The notes: generated by a model not told the origin, from the sequence alone. Shown: positions 11,590 to 24,175, counted from the first letter of the stretch. The stretch is DNA of 64,000 nt from Coniella vitis (GCA_011317545.1 WUJK01000014.1:62001-126000); one strand, 5' to 3'. Numbers and translations are program-made.

Positions 11590-13115
11590 TTTGAAGATGG
11601 AGGACCATCAAAACTATGGCAACAACAGTTGCGACAAGGAATCCAAAACAAAAACGGTCTTTATGTGATATGTAGCAGACAATGGAGGCGCTCTTTTGGG
11701 GGGATAATTTTGTTTCTTTGACACAAAAATGTGTCTTTGATAGTCAATCATGATATGCCTCTCTTGATTCTGTGGTTTTGATCAGTGCGAGTCTCACGAA
11801 TCGGTACCACTTGGCGTTGGTCACGGTAGTCTATGGTTTTATTTTCGCTTCTTATTTACTTGATGAACAATATCACCACATTCAAATCACTCACTTTCGA
11901 GCAAAAAATTCCGTCCACAGCAGCAAATATCTCATTAAGCCATCATAGTCTTCTCTACAACTCTTTTGTCGCAGTAACAGCTGAACTGCTAGCAAAGGCA
12001 AAACTAGGCTCCTCTAACTGGAGCCACGCTTCTAGTTTGTCCATCTTGTCTAGCCCACGTGTCTGCTTATCAGTAATCCTCTCAATCTTGATGAGTTTTG
12101 CTGGGTACTAGCCTTACTCTTTGCATCCAGTCGATGACTTTCGAAGTGATTGACGTGATTTAGTAAAAGAACTTGCAAAGTAATAATCTCGTCTTACCAT
12201 GAATGCGATATTTCGTTCCATACAATTTTGCGTTTCGTTCGTGTGCAGTGCATATCTTGAATAGACCACCCAAAGGACCCCACGAAAGATCACAGGCAAG
12301 CAACGTATCAGTTCTACTATGATTGCTGGATTCTGTGGTTACTTTCACTCTATCACCCCTCAATAGGCCGATAGATTCTCCAAAGGAATGTACGGTTTGG
12401 AGTTTTTGGCATCTCGCAATCGTATGTAAGTTAGGTAAGGAGAAGTAAGATCAGAACAAAAGAGTAATGGGAATTGTGCAAAAAATGGCTTATTCCAGGG
12501 CTCTTAGGCCTTATGTATCGAATCGATATGACCAAGTTTGCCTAATGGTACTTTACCATTTAATACAAAATGAAGGTGAACCCACGTTGAGACGTGGGCA
12601 GCTGAAGTGATCTTCTCACGGCCTTTGTGAATTTCTTCTTCCCTGTGGAAGAAGTCATTTTATCGACCGCATCCATTACCTTTGGTCATTTGCTTGTGTT
12701 TGCATACGAAAGTTGCACACTATCCCACGTAACGTTCCCAGTAGATATCCTTGCATTGGAATGAAAAGAGAGTAAACAATTCAAGGCAGTAGCATAACGC
12801 TGTCTTAATGTGCATCTTGGCTCGAAATCATTTCAAAATGTCATCGATTTAAGTTGCTTCGGATAGAAAAAACGTGTAGCTTGGCAACAGAAAGATACAA
12901 TCTGCAACCAAAAGTCATTGTTGGACATACACATCAGCCTTGTGAAAAAAAAAAAAAAGAGGAATGAAAATTTTGTATAGCCTCTAAAGTGCAATTAAAA
13001 GTCATGGTATCATCTCCTGCATGTTAAACATGTCCAGCCCCGTTATCCTTTTCTCTTGTTCTACTTTGTTCCCATCTTCCCTCTCCTTCGATGGCTCGAG
13101 TCGCGACGGCTCTCA
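11590..13115. other. Intergenic between convergent genes
   Basis: This is the 3' flank of two genes that face each other. It contains a 14-base A run at 12945-12958. A 92-codon frame at 11833-12111 shows no domain and was not called. Confidence 0.6.
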
Positions 13116-14627
13116 CTATACGCTAATGGTCTTGAAGATGCTAAACTCTTGGCCCGTGGCGACAAGAGTGCCTGGAATCTGGGGGTGCCAGTGGACCTCC
13201 TTGGCCTGCTCGTGGTAGTGCACAAACAGCAACTGAGGCGGCACGTCCTGCACGCCAGCCGTGTCCTTGCTCTCTTCGTCGTCCAGCTCCACAGCCAAAT
13301 CCCACAGCGTGACGGTATTGTCGCCTGCCGCAACGGCAACGATACTGTCGTCGGTAGGGTGCCACTCGACGCTTGTGATCTGCTCCTTGTGGTAGTCAAA
13401 CGAGGCCACCGGTGTGGGCTTCTCGGTAGCGTTTGGCTTCCAGCTGCGCAGGTCCCAGACACCCCAGACACCGTCGTCGTCACCCGACGCCAGCAGGTTG
13501 GAGCGCTGGCGGCTCCAGCTCATGACATTGACGTCGGCGTTGCTGATTTGCATGGTGATCATGGCCTTGCGGCTCTTTGAGCGGATGTCCCAGATGCGGA
13601 TGGTGCCGTCGGACGAGGCGGACGAAAACACCTTGTCCTCGCTGGGGCTCCACTGGATTTCCTCGACCGAGCCTGTGTGGCCGGTCAGCGGGCGCGTGTC
13701 CGTCACCCAGCCACCGCCGTCTGTGCGCGTTGTAATGTAGATGAGACCGTCGTTGTCACCCGTGGCAAGACGGGCAGCAGGGGACAAGGGCGACCAGTCG
13801 ACAGCGTAGCCCTCGGACTTGTGGGCGCGGATCGTGGACAGAGGCCGGTTTTGCTTGTCCGAGACAATGGTGCCGGGGGTGTCGAAGCTGGCAAGGTGCG
13901 GTGTAATGTCGTGAATGTAGACGTGCGAGGACTCGGTCATTGTGGCGACGAGGGTGGTGGCAGGGCCCGTGGTGAGCGCCGAAGCAGGCGTCTGGTGGGC
14001 GCGGATGCGGTTTGTGGTCGACGCGAGCGGGATGCTCTTGGACTCGAGGATGGGATCGGCGTCTTCGTCTTGGTCATCTTCGTCGTCGTCGCTGTCGCTG
14101 TCGTCACCGCCCCGGTCCATGCGGCTCAGGCCCGCAAACTTCATAACCATCAGGGCATTCTCCTGGGCGCGGCTGCCCTCGGCCTGCGTGCCAGCGACGG
14201 TGTACATGGTGGCTGGGTAGACCTTGCGGTTGTCGCCTAGGGCGTCGGGTATTATGTCGAAGGACAGGCACGGCCAGGGGGTTGAGAGGTTGTGCAGCAT
14301 GTGGTAGGTCGATGGGTCGGGAGCAAGCGTCTGGCCGGGCTCGAGCTTGGAGCGGCCAACGATGAAGGCCGAGGGCCCAGAGGCGCCACCAGCAGCAGCG
14401 GGCTTGTCGACATCCATCTCGGCTTCGCGTTCGGCGTCTGGCCTGCCGTCGACGCCAGCCTCAAAGATCTCGTCCTCGCTTTCGAACTCGTCCTCGAACT
14501 CGTCTTCGAACTCTCCCATCTCCTTGTCGTTGTTGGCGCCCTCGGTGTCAATGTCCATGTCCATTGGGTCTGGGCGGTGGCCTGCCTTGAGAGGGCCATC
14601 CTCGTGCTCGGCGGCGCGCTTCGACAT
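13116..14627 (-). CDS. rrb1: WD40 ribosome-assembly protein Rrb1/GRWD1
   Basis: One uninterrupted 503-residue frame starts at the ATG at 14627 (MSKRAAE). An in-frame extension to 14726 would need a GTG start. Residues 30-75 are an acidic tract (EFEDEFEDEFESEDE) of the kind that shields basic cargo. The N-terminal histone-binding-type block YHMLHNLSTPWPCLSFD follows near residue 120, then at least six WD repeats, the clearest being GHTGSVEEIQWSP, ASSDGTIRIWD, GVWGVWDLRSW, EWHPTDDSIVAV and DNTVTLWDL, ending in FKTISV. Known for the family: Rrb1 is the nuclear chaperone of ribosomal protein L3 (uL3) needed for 60S subunit assembly. Length and repeat order fit well. This is the clearest housekeeping gene in the window. 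Confidence 0.93.
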   Translation of the reverse strand: MSKRAAEHEDGPLKAGHRPDPMDMDIDTEGANNDKEMGEFEDEFEDEFESEDEIFEAGVDGRPDAEREAEMDVDKPAAAGGASGPSAFIVGRSKLEPGQTLAPDPSTYHMLHNLSTPWPCLSFDIIPDALGDNRKVYPATMYTVAGTQAEGSRAQENALMVMKFAGLSRMDRGGDDSDSDDDEDDQDEDADPILESKSIPLASTTNRIRAHQTPASALTTGPATTLVATMTESSHVYIHDITPHLASFDTPGTIVSDKQNRPLSTIRAHKSEGYAVDWSPLSPAARLATGDNDGLIYITTRTDGGGWVTDTRPLTGHTGSVEEIQWSPSEDKVFSSASSDGTIRIWDIRSKSRKAMITMQISNADVNVMSWSRQRSNLLASGDDDGVWGVWDLRSWKPNATEKPTPVASFDYHKEQITSVEWHPTDDSIVAVAAGDNTVTLWDLAVELDDEESKDTAGVQDVPPQLLFVHYHEQAKEVHWHPQIPGTLVATGQEFSIFKTISV

Positions 14628-15261
14628 GGCGGTGGAGGACTTGCCGAGGTTGGGAACTGCTTGGGGCTGTTGTAGTGATGCAAGGGATTCGCAATGTGTT
14701 GTGCTGGAAAGGCGGATGAGCGGCACTCCTGATAGTGGGAAGCGAGGCTTGGAGGATTTGGCGAAAGGCAGAAAGCAGTCAATTCATCTGCCACTGCGCC
14801 CGACCCCTCTGATTTTCTCTTTTTTCTTTTTTCCCCCTCGCAGAAGCCTATCGATAAGATAGGGACGGATTTCCTTATCGCATGGAGTACCCCTGCTTAT
14901 CCACTTGTCCAGACACTAAGCACACTGGGTACGCGGGTATTAGGTACCGAGGTACGTACTTGGTGGCACGGCGGAGGAGGCTCTCAAAAGCTTCCTTCAT
15001 CTCACCTGCTCAAGAGCCTCCCAATTTTGACCTTCGCTTCTCCATTCAAACCCCATTTCCGCTTGATTTTGACCTGCAAATGGGTCGCATCATTGCTAGC
15101 TTGTCACACCTTCAATAATAACCAGCAATCTCGAACAACATCATTCAGATGCTGGAGCCACAAACCAGAGCATCCAGGATCCAGCTCGTCAACAACATCA
15201 AAACTCAATAAGCAAATACATAAATCCTACGATTGAACTTCGCCATGTCTATATACACTGA
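14628..15261. other. Promoter side of rrb1 and 3' flank of next gene
   Basis: Contains a T/C-rich run near 14810-14840, immediately upstream of rrb1 on the minus strand, and GTACC-rich words near 14930-14960. No gene seen. Confidence 0.5.
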
Positions 15262-17073
15262 TCACGGCCACAATGAGTCATACATAAACAGCCAATCGTC
15301 CCAATAGGCCTCATACTTGCCTACCAACCAACTGCGTCCATCCCCTTCCTCCACGCCCACCTTCCACGGCCTCGTGTACAAGCCCTCCCTCTGCAAATGC
15401 CTCTTGAGGGCCACATTCATGCTGAAAGAACTCGGGCTGACGCCAAGAAAGTAGTTGCTCTGCAGCAGCACCACAAAGTCCACCAGTGCCTGTTGATCCC
15501 AGCTGAGGGCCTGGAGTTCTTCCTGGAGTGTCAACGGCGGCGGCGGCGACGACGACGGCGGCGGTGGAGAAGTGGCAGCATCACTCTGTTCATCGCGTTT
15601 CTCCTTACCAATCTTGCCAGTGTTAGTGCCATCATCAAGCAAGTCGTGCTTGGTAAGAACGTTGATGGGCGGTTTCGCCTGTGCAAACATGGCCGCCAAC
15701 CGTGCTGCTTCTGCTGCGTCGCCAGTCGCAAGGTACACAAACCGCGGTGTTGATGAGATCGTTGCCGCTGTCTTGTTGACTTCGGAATCGGAATCAAATC
15801 CGCCGCTGCTGGTCCCGTTGAACCATCCCTCTGTCCTGGCCAAGAACGCGCTGGCCTGCGTTTCGAATAAAGGCCACGCGCTCAACGCATCACTTTCTGT
15901 CCGTAGATGGATTCCCACAAACGACGCGGCCCGAATATGGTCCTCCTTCTCCCTTTTCCTCCCCTTCTCCTTCTCCTTCCCCTGGCCCACCACTTCTTCA
16001 CCACTGCGAGCCTCAAACTCAGCTTCAGCCTCAGCCTCAGCCTGGGCCATGGCCGCCAGCGCAATCCTCTCCTTCATCCTTCCAATCACACGTTCAGCTA
16101 ACGTCAGGACATCCTCCCTGAATCTCAACAGACCGCCAAAAGTCGCCACGAATTCAGGTCCATCCCGATATACAGGGTAGGTCCACTGCACGCCCCAGTT
16201 GAAGCGGATCAGTTTCGGGTTCTCAACCGACACCGGCTCCCGCTCGAGCTTCACCTGCTTGTCGCGCAGCCAGGCATGTAAACGGGCGCCAAACAGATCC
16301 GCGTGGCGATTGAGATCCCGCGGGTCACAGCCACCGCGCATGCCGAGGTGATTCGGCGTCAGCATATCCGGACGGACTCCTCCGCCGCTATTCCACTGCT
16401 GTTCCAGCGTCATCTCCCCTTGCGCCCGCTCCTTCTCCCCGGCCTCCAACACCCCCGGAATATCCTCAGCGCTGCCCCAGACCTTGACCCTCGGACACGC
16501 CCCCTCCACGCCCTCGCGGAACACCCCTTCGTCGAAAAACCAGCCCAGCGGCTTCTTGGCGCCCCGGAACAAGTCATCCAGCCGCTCCTCGCTCCGCGTC
16601 TGGATCGTAGGCAGCACGATCCCCGTGGCGCCCGCTTCAATCGCGTATCGCACACAGGTCAGGATGAAGTTGCGGATGTTGCCCACGCCGCCCGAGTTAT
16701 TGTCGCACAGAAACACGAGGCCCTCTGTCCAGCGGGTCGTCGGGACCTCGGCGCAGAGACGGGCCAGCGGCCAGGCTACAAAGGGCGCAGAGGGGGACGA
16801 GAGGTCGAGGATGGGCGGTTGTGTCGTTGTGGAGAGTGATGTAGCGTCGCCTTTGTCGCTTTTGCCGCTGTGGCTGCTGAATGTTGCTGGCGGTTGCAAG
16901 GGGCTGTTGAACAGCAGCTTCTGTTCCTTTTCATCACCGCACTGGTACACTTTCCCATCAAAGGTGCATAGTCGCGGAAGACGCCACGCCCAAAGCAAGG
17001 CCAGGCTGACAAGCACGACAAGCAAGAGGAATCTGCTGATATTCCGCGGAATAGGCGACGAAATCATCACCAT
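15262..17073 (-). CDS. O-fucosyltransferase-like type II membrane protein
   Basis: The frame gives 603 residues from the ATG at 17073 (MVMISS). It stays open to 17259, but that extension begins at TTG. Residues 12-32 (ISRFLLLVVLVSLALLWAW) are one membrane span, so this is a type II Golgi or ER protein. A lumenal block LCDNNSGGVGNIRNFILTC near 130-150 and AIEAGATGIVLPTIQTRS after it resemble the nucleotide-sugar-binding start of O-fucosyltransferase (DUF246/GT65/GT68-like) proteins. A second block SFVGIHLRTESDA matches the HLR-x-E-x-D element of that superfamily. A charged insert (AEAEAEFEARSGEE and KEKEKGRKREKE) and a Pro-rich loop separate the conserved parts. The sugar donor and acceptor are unknown. 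An upstream non-coding exon is possible but was not resolved. Confidence 0.65.
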   Translation of the reverse strand: MVMISSPIPRNISRFLLLVVLVSLALLWAWRLPRLCTFDGKVYQCGDEKEQKLLFNSPLQPPATFSSHSGKSDKGDATSLSTTTQPPILDLSSPSAPFVAWPLARLCAEVPTTRWTEGLVFLCDNNSGGVGNIRNFILTCVRYAIEAGATGIVLPTIQTRSEERLDDLFRGAKKPLGWFFDEGVFREGVEGACPRVKVWGSAEDIPGVLEAGEKERAQGEMTLEQQWNSGGGVRPDMLTPNHLGMRGGCDPRDLNRHADLFGARLHAWLRDKQVKLEREPVSVENPKLIRFNWGVQWTYPVYRDGPEFVATFGGLLRFREDVLTLAERVIGRMKERIALAAMAQAEAEAEAEFEARSGEEVVGQGKEKEKGRKREKEDHIRAASFVGIHLRTESDALSAWPLFETQASAFLARTEGWFNGTSSGGFDSDSEVNKTAATISSTPRFVYLATGDAAEAARLAAMFAQAKPPINVLTKHDLLDDGTNTGKIGKEKRDEQSDAATSPPPPSSSPPPPLTLQEELQALSWDQQALVDFVVLLQSNYFLGVSPSSFSMNVALKRHLQREGLYTRPWKVGVEEGDGRSWLVGKYEAYWDDWLFMYDSLWP

Positions 17074-18298
17074 CTTGTCTTGTCTCTGAGATGATGAGAG
17101 AGAAATACCCAAGCCCCGTTTCTTCCCCGCCCGTAAGGGAGTTATGTCCTTGCTGAGCGCGGGGAGACGGCTGGCTGTAGGGGATGGTGGTGGACCGCCA
17201 AAGTGCTGCCCTGACTCTGGCTGTACATGAGACGATGTGCGTAAAATATGTCCTTGCAAACAGGCCTAGTCAGTTGTCGTGTTTCATCTTCTCCACGAAC
17301 GCTCTGCATGTGATGAAGCACACTCTCCCCTCTGTAAGTCACTGAGAGACAGCATGCATAAGGTGGAGCGAGGTGCTGGCTAGAACAGAACTTACCCTCA
17401 AACCGATGACCTTGACAGTGAGGAAACAGCGAAAGAGAAATGGAAAGAATCAAGACTTAAGTCACACCCAAAAAAAAAAAAAAAAAAAAAAAACTCTCTT
17501 CTCCTTTTCCCATTCTCCTTCTCCATCCCTCACCCCATGCTAAAGCAAGCGAGCACAAATCTTGGCCCACATCACGCGCGGCTGCTGTGGCTTTTGGGTA
17601 CTATGTACAGCGGAAAACCCACTCGGAGAATGTGGCTCCGGGATGCGGCACATGGTACTACCCAGGTACGGATAGGTGCCCTGTATTTTCATAAGAGTAT
17701 TCCAGCAAAAAGATAAGTTATATGCCCGAGACCATCTGCGAGCTACACCCAGATAGCCTTATGTCGCTGATCTGTTAACCGCTATTCTACTGATTTAATC
17801 CAAAGACCGGATATGTAGACAAGTTAGAAATATGAAATTTATCTGAAGCATTAATATCCCCCTAGACCAAGAATACGACAGAAAAGGTTATGAAAAGGCA
17901 GGGGAATTATTCTATGTACTTGGCCCATTGCTCCCCATAGTATAGGCCAGTTAGAGTTTAGTATTCTCTTTATATCTTCTGAGGAGGAGGGGGAAAAGGC
18001 AGAGAGGAAAAGAAAAAATGTCATTCTGAGCCTGCCCCATCGAATCGCTGAAATAACTGATTCTATATGAAAAAGGAGTTATATACCGAGTACTATGCTG
18101 TAGCTAGAGCACAAGTGATAGTTTTACAAAAAAGTATATATGTAGTGATGTCTTCTCTGCCACACAATGGGCAATCCTACACAATCGGCAAAGCCACAAC
18201 ATTCTCTCTTCTTTCACTTCCGTCTTCCAATCTTTTCTTTCCTTCCAACAGGTTCACCAAAATATCAAAAAGACACACACACACACAATCCGCACACA
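17074..18298. other. Intergenic with 24-base A tract
   Basis: A poly(A) run lies at 17470-17493, about 400 bases upstream of the O-fucosyltransferase-like gene. Such tracts are nucleosome-excluding in fungal promoters (known), so it may belong to that promoter (inferred). The rest, up to the stop of the DUF3405 gene, is AT-richer and holds no gene. Confidence 0.6.
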
Positions 18299-20442
18299 TC
18301 ACGTAGCACCAATGGCCTTGTCTGTGGTAAAGTCGTACTTGACAGGGTGAATCAGCACACCCCGCAAACACATGCGACCCGTGTCACTCTCCAGCTCAGG
18401 TCCGCCCAACCCAGCATCCTCCTGGCCCATCCAGCGGTGCCATAGTTGAGGGCCAAACTCGGTGTTGTAGTAGTACGTTGATGTGAAAAAGTTGTGCTCA
18501 GATGTGCCTGGAGTGTGCGGCCAGTAGTAGACGCTGTACTCGGGCGTCTCGGCGTAATTAAAGACAGAATCGAGGCGGTCGAGGGGCCAGCGGCGGTCGA
18601 AAAAGATTGGGTGCGGGATGTAGACGGCCTTGAGACCGTGGTGCAGTGCAATCGAGCCGGGAAACATTTCGGGAAACATGGTGTGCTTGTTGCGCGACAC
18701 TTCCTCGTGCATGGCCTGCAGCAGACGGCGGGAGAAGCGGCCCACGGTGATGATGGACGTGCGTCTCGGTGGAATCACGTCATTGTACCCGGTAATGTCG
18801 TATCGAAGAGACCAGGCATTCTTGGCAGGGTCAAACAGCGGGCTGTACGTGATCAAGTCTGCAGCCTCGCCCACGCCCCACTCGTAGTTGTCGCGCTCAA
18901 TGGTGGTGGGCGGGTGGGTGGCAGTCGAGACCAGGCCTTCGTTGAAGAGCGGGCCCCACGGGCTGGACTCGCCACTGGCCACTGTCTCCTTCTCGACCAG
19001 ATCAACGAAATCCTGCCAGCGGCCGTGGCGACCGGGAATCCAAAAGCGCTCGTTGCGCTCCCACAGGTACTTGCGGGGCTGCTTGTCAGCCCATTTGGCG
19101 GCCGAGTCAAAGAACTCGTAGTAGTGGCCCGTGTAGCGCAGGTCGAGCTCCCAGTTCCAAAAGTATTCGTACTCGGGGTGGCGCTGCGCAAACCACTGCA
19201 GCGCAAAGTGCGGGATGCGGTAGACGCTGTAGATGGGCTTTTGGCTGTCGTTTTCGCGCGTCATGTCGTCGCGGAAACCAGGATAGTAGGCTGCCATGTC
19301 GGGGACGGACCACGGGGTGGTCATGTCCCAGAACTCCTCGGGCACGTTCTCGTGCACCATGCGCTTGGCGGTGGCGTCGTCAGAGATGTCAATGGAATCG
19401 TCAGTAATGTGCATAAGGATGTGAACGTCGAATTGGCCGCCCGACTTGAGCGACAGCTCGGTAATCAGAGCGCGCGTGTTGATGATGCGCATGGGCGTCC
19501 ACTCGATGCCAGTCCAAGCGCGCAGGATCAGGACATTGCGCGCCAGCGGCTTGTTGACACCCTGGTTGCCAGATTGGGCAAAGAGGCGCGACAGCCGGCC
19601 CTCGGGCTTGGCGGAGGTCTTGTCCAGGCCGAAACGGGCGCGGTTCTTGTCCAGGCACCTCTCTTGCACCTTGCCCCAGCTGATATCCGTGTAGTCCACC
19701 TGCTTGATCATGGATGCGAGAAGGGGCTCGTCGTCGGGAAGTTTCTCGAGGCCGAATCCGCCGCGCGACTTGGGGTACGAGTACCCGTAGGGGCCGAGAC
19801 GGCCAAAGCGTTCCCAGCACTGGTCAGGAGACATGCCCAGGTTCTCATAGGCACCAAAGTACGGCGCAGGCATGTATGCGGGGATGCCCGGGTAGGAGAG
19901 GACATCGGGGGCAGGGACAGTGTCTTCAGCGTCGAGGAAGCAGGTTTGTACATCGTCGAGATGAGTGTAGGGGTTGGCAGGGACGGGATCGAACGGGACC
20001 TTGTCGAGAATCTTGACTTCGCCGGTGCTCTTGCTCTGCTCGGGGATCCAGCTCTTGTAGTCGACTAGAGTGCGAAGGCCATGGTAAAAGGCGTCGAGGC
20101 TGTTGTGTGGGCGGGTGGGTTAGTCAGAGGCAAGCGTGCGTGGATTGGGGGCCAGAGTGGAAGCAAAGCATATCAACCGTACCTTGGATATTCGTTCCAG
20201 TGGTATGGGACCTGTTGCAAGGGGACTTGGTGCTCTTCAGCAGGCGGCTCCTGGCCTTGCTGGTCCTGCTGTGGCGGTGGAGAGGGCGGTTGCGGTGGTA
20301 ATGGAGGAGGCTGTTGTGGCTTGGCCCACTCGTCGTGGATGCCGGTTGTCTGAGACGACCACAAGCGTCTGCCATAGAGGAAGAGGCAGAAGCACAGGAT
20401 GGTGGAAGCAACCACGAGCTGCTTGAAAGAAGGGGGATGCAT
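18299..20442 (-). CDS. DUF3405 membrane protein, probable glycosyltransferase
   Basis: Two exons (20442-20183 and 20099-18299) give 686 residues. The 83-nt intron has a GTACGG donor, CTGACTAAC branch site and ACAG acceptor, and the join restores NEYPSLDAFYHG. Residues 5-25 (SFKQLVVASTILCFCLFLYG) are a signal anchor, followed by a Pro/Gln-rich stem (about 40-75). The lumenal part carries blocks typical of the DUF3405 family: YEYFWNWELDLRYTGHYYEF, PRKYLWERNERFWIPG and YYWPHTPGTSEHNFF. An LMHITDDSIDISDD segment near the middle could be the acidic metal/nucleotide-sugar site. The family is common in Pezizomycotina and has a glycosyltransferase-like fold; its substrate is not known to me. Confidence 0.85.
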
Positions 20443-22711
20443 GGCGGAGGACCGAAGGACAGCGAGCCCAGGCGCAAAGCCACAGAAAGCTCAGGATTCA
20501 ATGGATGGGTGGGCAGGCTGGCTGGCAGGCAGGCTGGCAGGCCGTGGGACCAAGCCCACTGTCGACGGACGGGCCGCAGCAGGAGAGGCTCGTCGGTCCT
20601 GGCGCGTGACGGTAACCGTAACCAGGACAAGGCCTGGTCGGTGCAAGGACAGCTTTGTGCGCCGCCAGCTGCGAGGAGAAGGGCTCGTCCGCCTGTCTTG
20701 GAGGGTCTTCTTGTCCGCTGTTCTTGGTCGCAGAGTCGAGCAGAAGTCGAGGAGTCGAGTCGATGGGGACAAGGGGTCGTGTCGTATCGTCGTGGCGGAT
20801 GTCGTGACGGCGGTGTGGCGGTAATTGGTGTCGGTGGTGATGTTGGCAGTTGTTGTTGTTGTTGTCGGCAAGTTCGTCTGGATTGCTCGTGTGGGCAATG
20901 GAGATGTTTGGCCGTGCAACTTATCGCTGCCAGGTGGAGAGAAGAGAAGCGAAAAGGTCAAGCCCCATCCCAAAGGCCAGAAGACGCCCAGTGCTGCTGT
21001 GATGTGGAAGAAAGGCCAGGCTCGTAGCAGGGGAAGAGGCCAAAAACCGACTCATTGCCAAGGCTCAAGGTCGGTAAACTTTTGAGGATGTCCACTAACT
21101 GGGCAACCCTCGTTGCTGGGGCGCCCGGATTGAAGATTCCACAGAGGTCTACCGCCCCTGTCAGGGGTGTGCTTTAGGGGGGAGGGAGACGGGGAACAAT
21201 GCCCCCTCAGCGCCCCCCATCCCAACGCCGGCAGCCAGCCGCAGTAGCGCTATCTTCTGCTGGCTTCAGTGTGATGTGTGCCCTGTAACTACATAGTACC
21301 CGCCTGCCTCAGGTGGTGGGCAGTACATCGTAAGTACCCAGTGTGTTTGTGAACCAACCCTGGCAGCCTGGGTGATCGACAGCGTCAAGTAGATTGGCCA
21401 ACTGGAGGATGCACTAACCAGCTGCCGGCTACCCATCGCAGGCCAAGTGTTAGAGAAAGCCTCCATCGCTTGCGCCTCTGAACTTGGTATTAGCGTTACT
21501 GTTGCTTTGCCCCGTTCTCATTTGCCGCCGGTATCAGCTGCTGTACACAAATGGCACCGCGAAACAAAATGCAGAATGTGTGTATTTTTGATCCTCCAAT
21601 CTTTTTTTATTTTTGTTTTGACTTTTCCCCTTGAAGATCTCTGCGCATCCGGCCACGTTGCTTCTTGGTACGGACAACCGCGGCCCGCAGATACTGCAGC
21701 AAGGTCAGCCACACAGCAGTATGCTACTATGTACGTACATGGCTTGCGTTGCAGCGGCTGGCTGTGGTTTTAGGCCATCCAGAGCACATAGTACGCAGTG
21801 CTTGGAGCCCCCCGTTGCTAATGGTCTAGGCTATGGATTTCCCCAATTCTAAGCTTAAAACTGTGCTGTTCCCGCCGTCTTGGCGGGGGTTGGCCAGTGC
21901 GTAATGCAACGGCACACTTGGAAGCTGGGTGCATGCAATTCTTGCAGTCTAATTACGGGTGCATGGATCGTGTATGATACAAGGACTATGATTCGCGGCA
22001 TGTTTTCTTGAAAGAACAGGCACGCGTATATTGAAGTTGTCCAATTGTTTGCCGTTGATGGCATCGAAACCATGGTAGAACTTGTACTTGGTCTGCACTC
22101 GATGTCGGGTGTCCGGGCTTGTGCTTGGTCAATGCCGAGGCTAAAAGGGAAGAGGAAAATAACATTTTGTCTCACAAAAAGAAAAGAAGGAGTAAGAAGA
22201 GAGAGAGAGAATGTAAGAAAAATAAATGCTCTTTACATGTGATATTGTTTCATCTCGAAGCAGGAGATGTGATGACCATTCATTGGTGTTGCTGGGCTGC
22301 TGGGCTGCTGGGCTGCTGGACTGCTTTCTGTATAATTCCACGCACCGTGACTTTGAGCATACAAGACTGCACGTAGTATTCACTCTCCACGAGATATATC
22401 TTAGATGGCGATGGACACATCAGCTCAGAATCATTCGCGAAATAGCGCCTCTCAATGCGAGACTTCAGAGTAAACCCAGGCTAGTTGCGCAGTCACGGAG
22501 TCAATATCAATACCACCTAATGCAATATCTTGAATCTATCCTAATCTATATACTACAGCTCAGTATCCACAAAGTCCGGTCAAGGCGTTAGTGCATACAA
22601 CCAAAACGGCCTGCAAAACCTGCAGCAGCCCTAACTAATTGTTAATAGCGCCACCTATATTAGCTGTAAATTGCAACATTTGTGTGCACTTAACTGTTAG
22701 TACGTTTCTGG
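20443..22711. other. Long gene-free interval
   Basis: The first 500 bases are the GC-rich, Ser/Arg-codon-like upstream region of the DUF3405 gene. Frames there on both strands lack recognisable domains. A GCTGCTGG-type short tandem repeat lies at 22288-22326. Copies of the short palindromic word TACTATGTAC, or its inverse, occur at 21290, 21725 and 21786. No gene called. Confidence 0.5.
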
Positions 22712-22964
22712 GCCACCTTTCCAAGCCACCTTTCCAAGCCACCTTTCCAAGCCACCTTTCTAAGCTACCTTTCTAAGCTACCTTTCCAAAGCACCTTTCT
22801 AAGCCACCTTTCTAAGCTATCTTTCTAAGCTACCTTTCCAAGCTACCTTTCTAAGCTACCTTTCTAAGCTACCTTTCTAAGCTACCCTTCTAGCTACTCT
22901 TCTAGCTACCCTTCTAGCTACCCTTATACCTACCCTTTTACTTACTTTTCTCGCTACCTTTCTA

Positions 22965-22970
<6 letters not shown>
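22712..22970 (+). repeat. 13-bp tandem repeat (CCACCTTTCCAAG)
   Basis: About 18 degenerate copies of a 13-base CCACCTTTCCAAG unit run in tandem. They decay rightward into CTACCTTTCTAAG and then CTACCCTTCTAG, a step-wise C-to-T drift along the array. Confidence 0.85.
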
Positions 22971-23127
<157 letters not shown>

Positions 23128-24020
23128 GAGAAAGTTATAAATATATTATATATATATTATCGAGATTAATATAATTTAAATTATACTTATATAATATATA
23201 ATTTAGCTTTATAATATATAATATTTATTATTATTACTTTAAAAGCTAAGTATAGCTTAGTATTATTATATAAGCTTTATATAAAAGAATAAAAGAATAA
23301 AAGAATAAAAGAATAAAAGAATAAAAGAATAAAAGAATAAAAGAATAAAAGAATAAAAGAATAAAGAATAAAAGAATAAAAGAATAAAGAAATAAAAGAA
23401 TAAAAGAATAAAGAATAAAAGAATAAAAGAATAAAGAAATAAAAAGATAAAGAGATAAAGAGATAAAGAAATAAAAGAATAAAAGAATAAAGAAATAAAA
23501 AGATAAAGAGATAAAGAGATAAAGAAATAAAAGAATAAAATATAAAGAGATAAAAAGATAAAGAGATAAAGAAAAAAAAAGAAAAAAAAGATAAAAAGAT
23601 AAAAAGATATAAAATAAAGAAATAATATTATAAATTAATAAAACTTATAAAATTATATATTAAGTTTCTTTTTATATATAAAATAATATTATATATAAAG
23701 AGAAACTTAATATATCTTATTAAATATAAATATAAAATAAAAATCTATATATATATATATATATATATATAGATATACTTATAAACTAAATAAATAATTT
23801 AAATAATAAATAAATAGAAAAGTATTATTATTAATTTAATTAATAATAATATAATTTATAATATTTTAAAATTTAGTTTTATATATAAATATCTTAAATA
23901 TATTAAATTTAAGTTTGAAATTTTCTTTAATATAATAATAGAATATATTAATATAATCTTATTCTTAGTCTTTCTAAAAGCTATAAAGAATAAATTTTAT
24001 TATTAAAAATATTCTTATAT
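23128..24020. repeat. AT-rich block, probably RIP-degraded
   Basis: Outside the arrays this block is almost entirely A and T, including a (TA)n run near 23745-23772, and ends sharply near 24025. It contains no frame longer than a few codons. It probably represents a saturated RIP target or low-complexity spacer. Confidence 0.7.
23281..23640 (+). repeat. AATAAAAG-type tandem repeats
   Basis: Tandem AATAAAAG units give way to AGATAAAG and AAAGAAAT variants over 360 bases. Strongly purine-biased on the plus strand. Confidence 0.9.
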
Positions 24021-24175
24021 TCTCTTTGCCGTGCCGTCGGCACGAACCGTAGCAAAGCGAAGGTGCTCGTTTTTATATATCAAGCAGTGACTCTGCCACG
24101 AATGCGCTTCCACTATATACACGATAGAAATATACGGACCCAGGGCCAGACCGGATAATGCATTCCGCTTGTTAT

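Noticed and set aside
11833..12111. 92-codon plus-strand frame in the 3' flank of the secreted protein gene
   Set aside because: Low-complexity translation with no domain, signal or neighbour support.
18494..20068. 524-codon plus-strand frame opposite the DUF3405 gene
   Set aside because: It is antisense to a gene with clear family blocks and an intron that joins in phase. Its own translation is Val/Gly/Arg-rich without domains, a typical codon-bias shadow.
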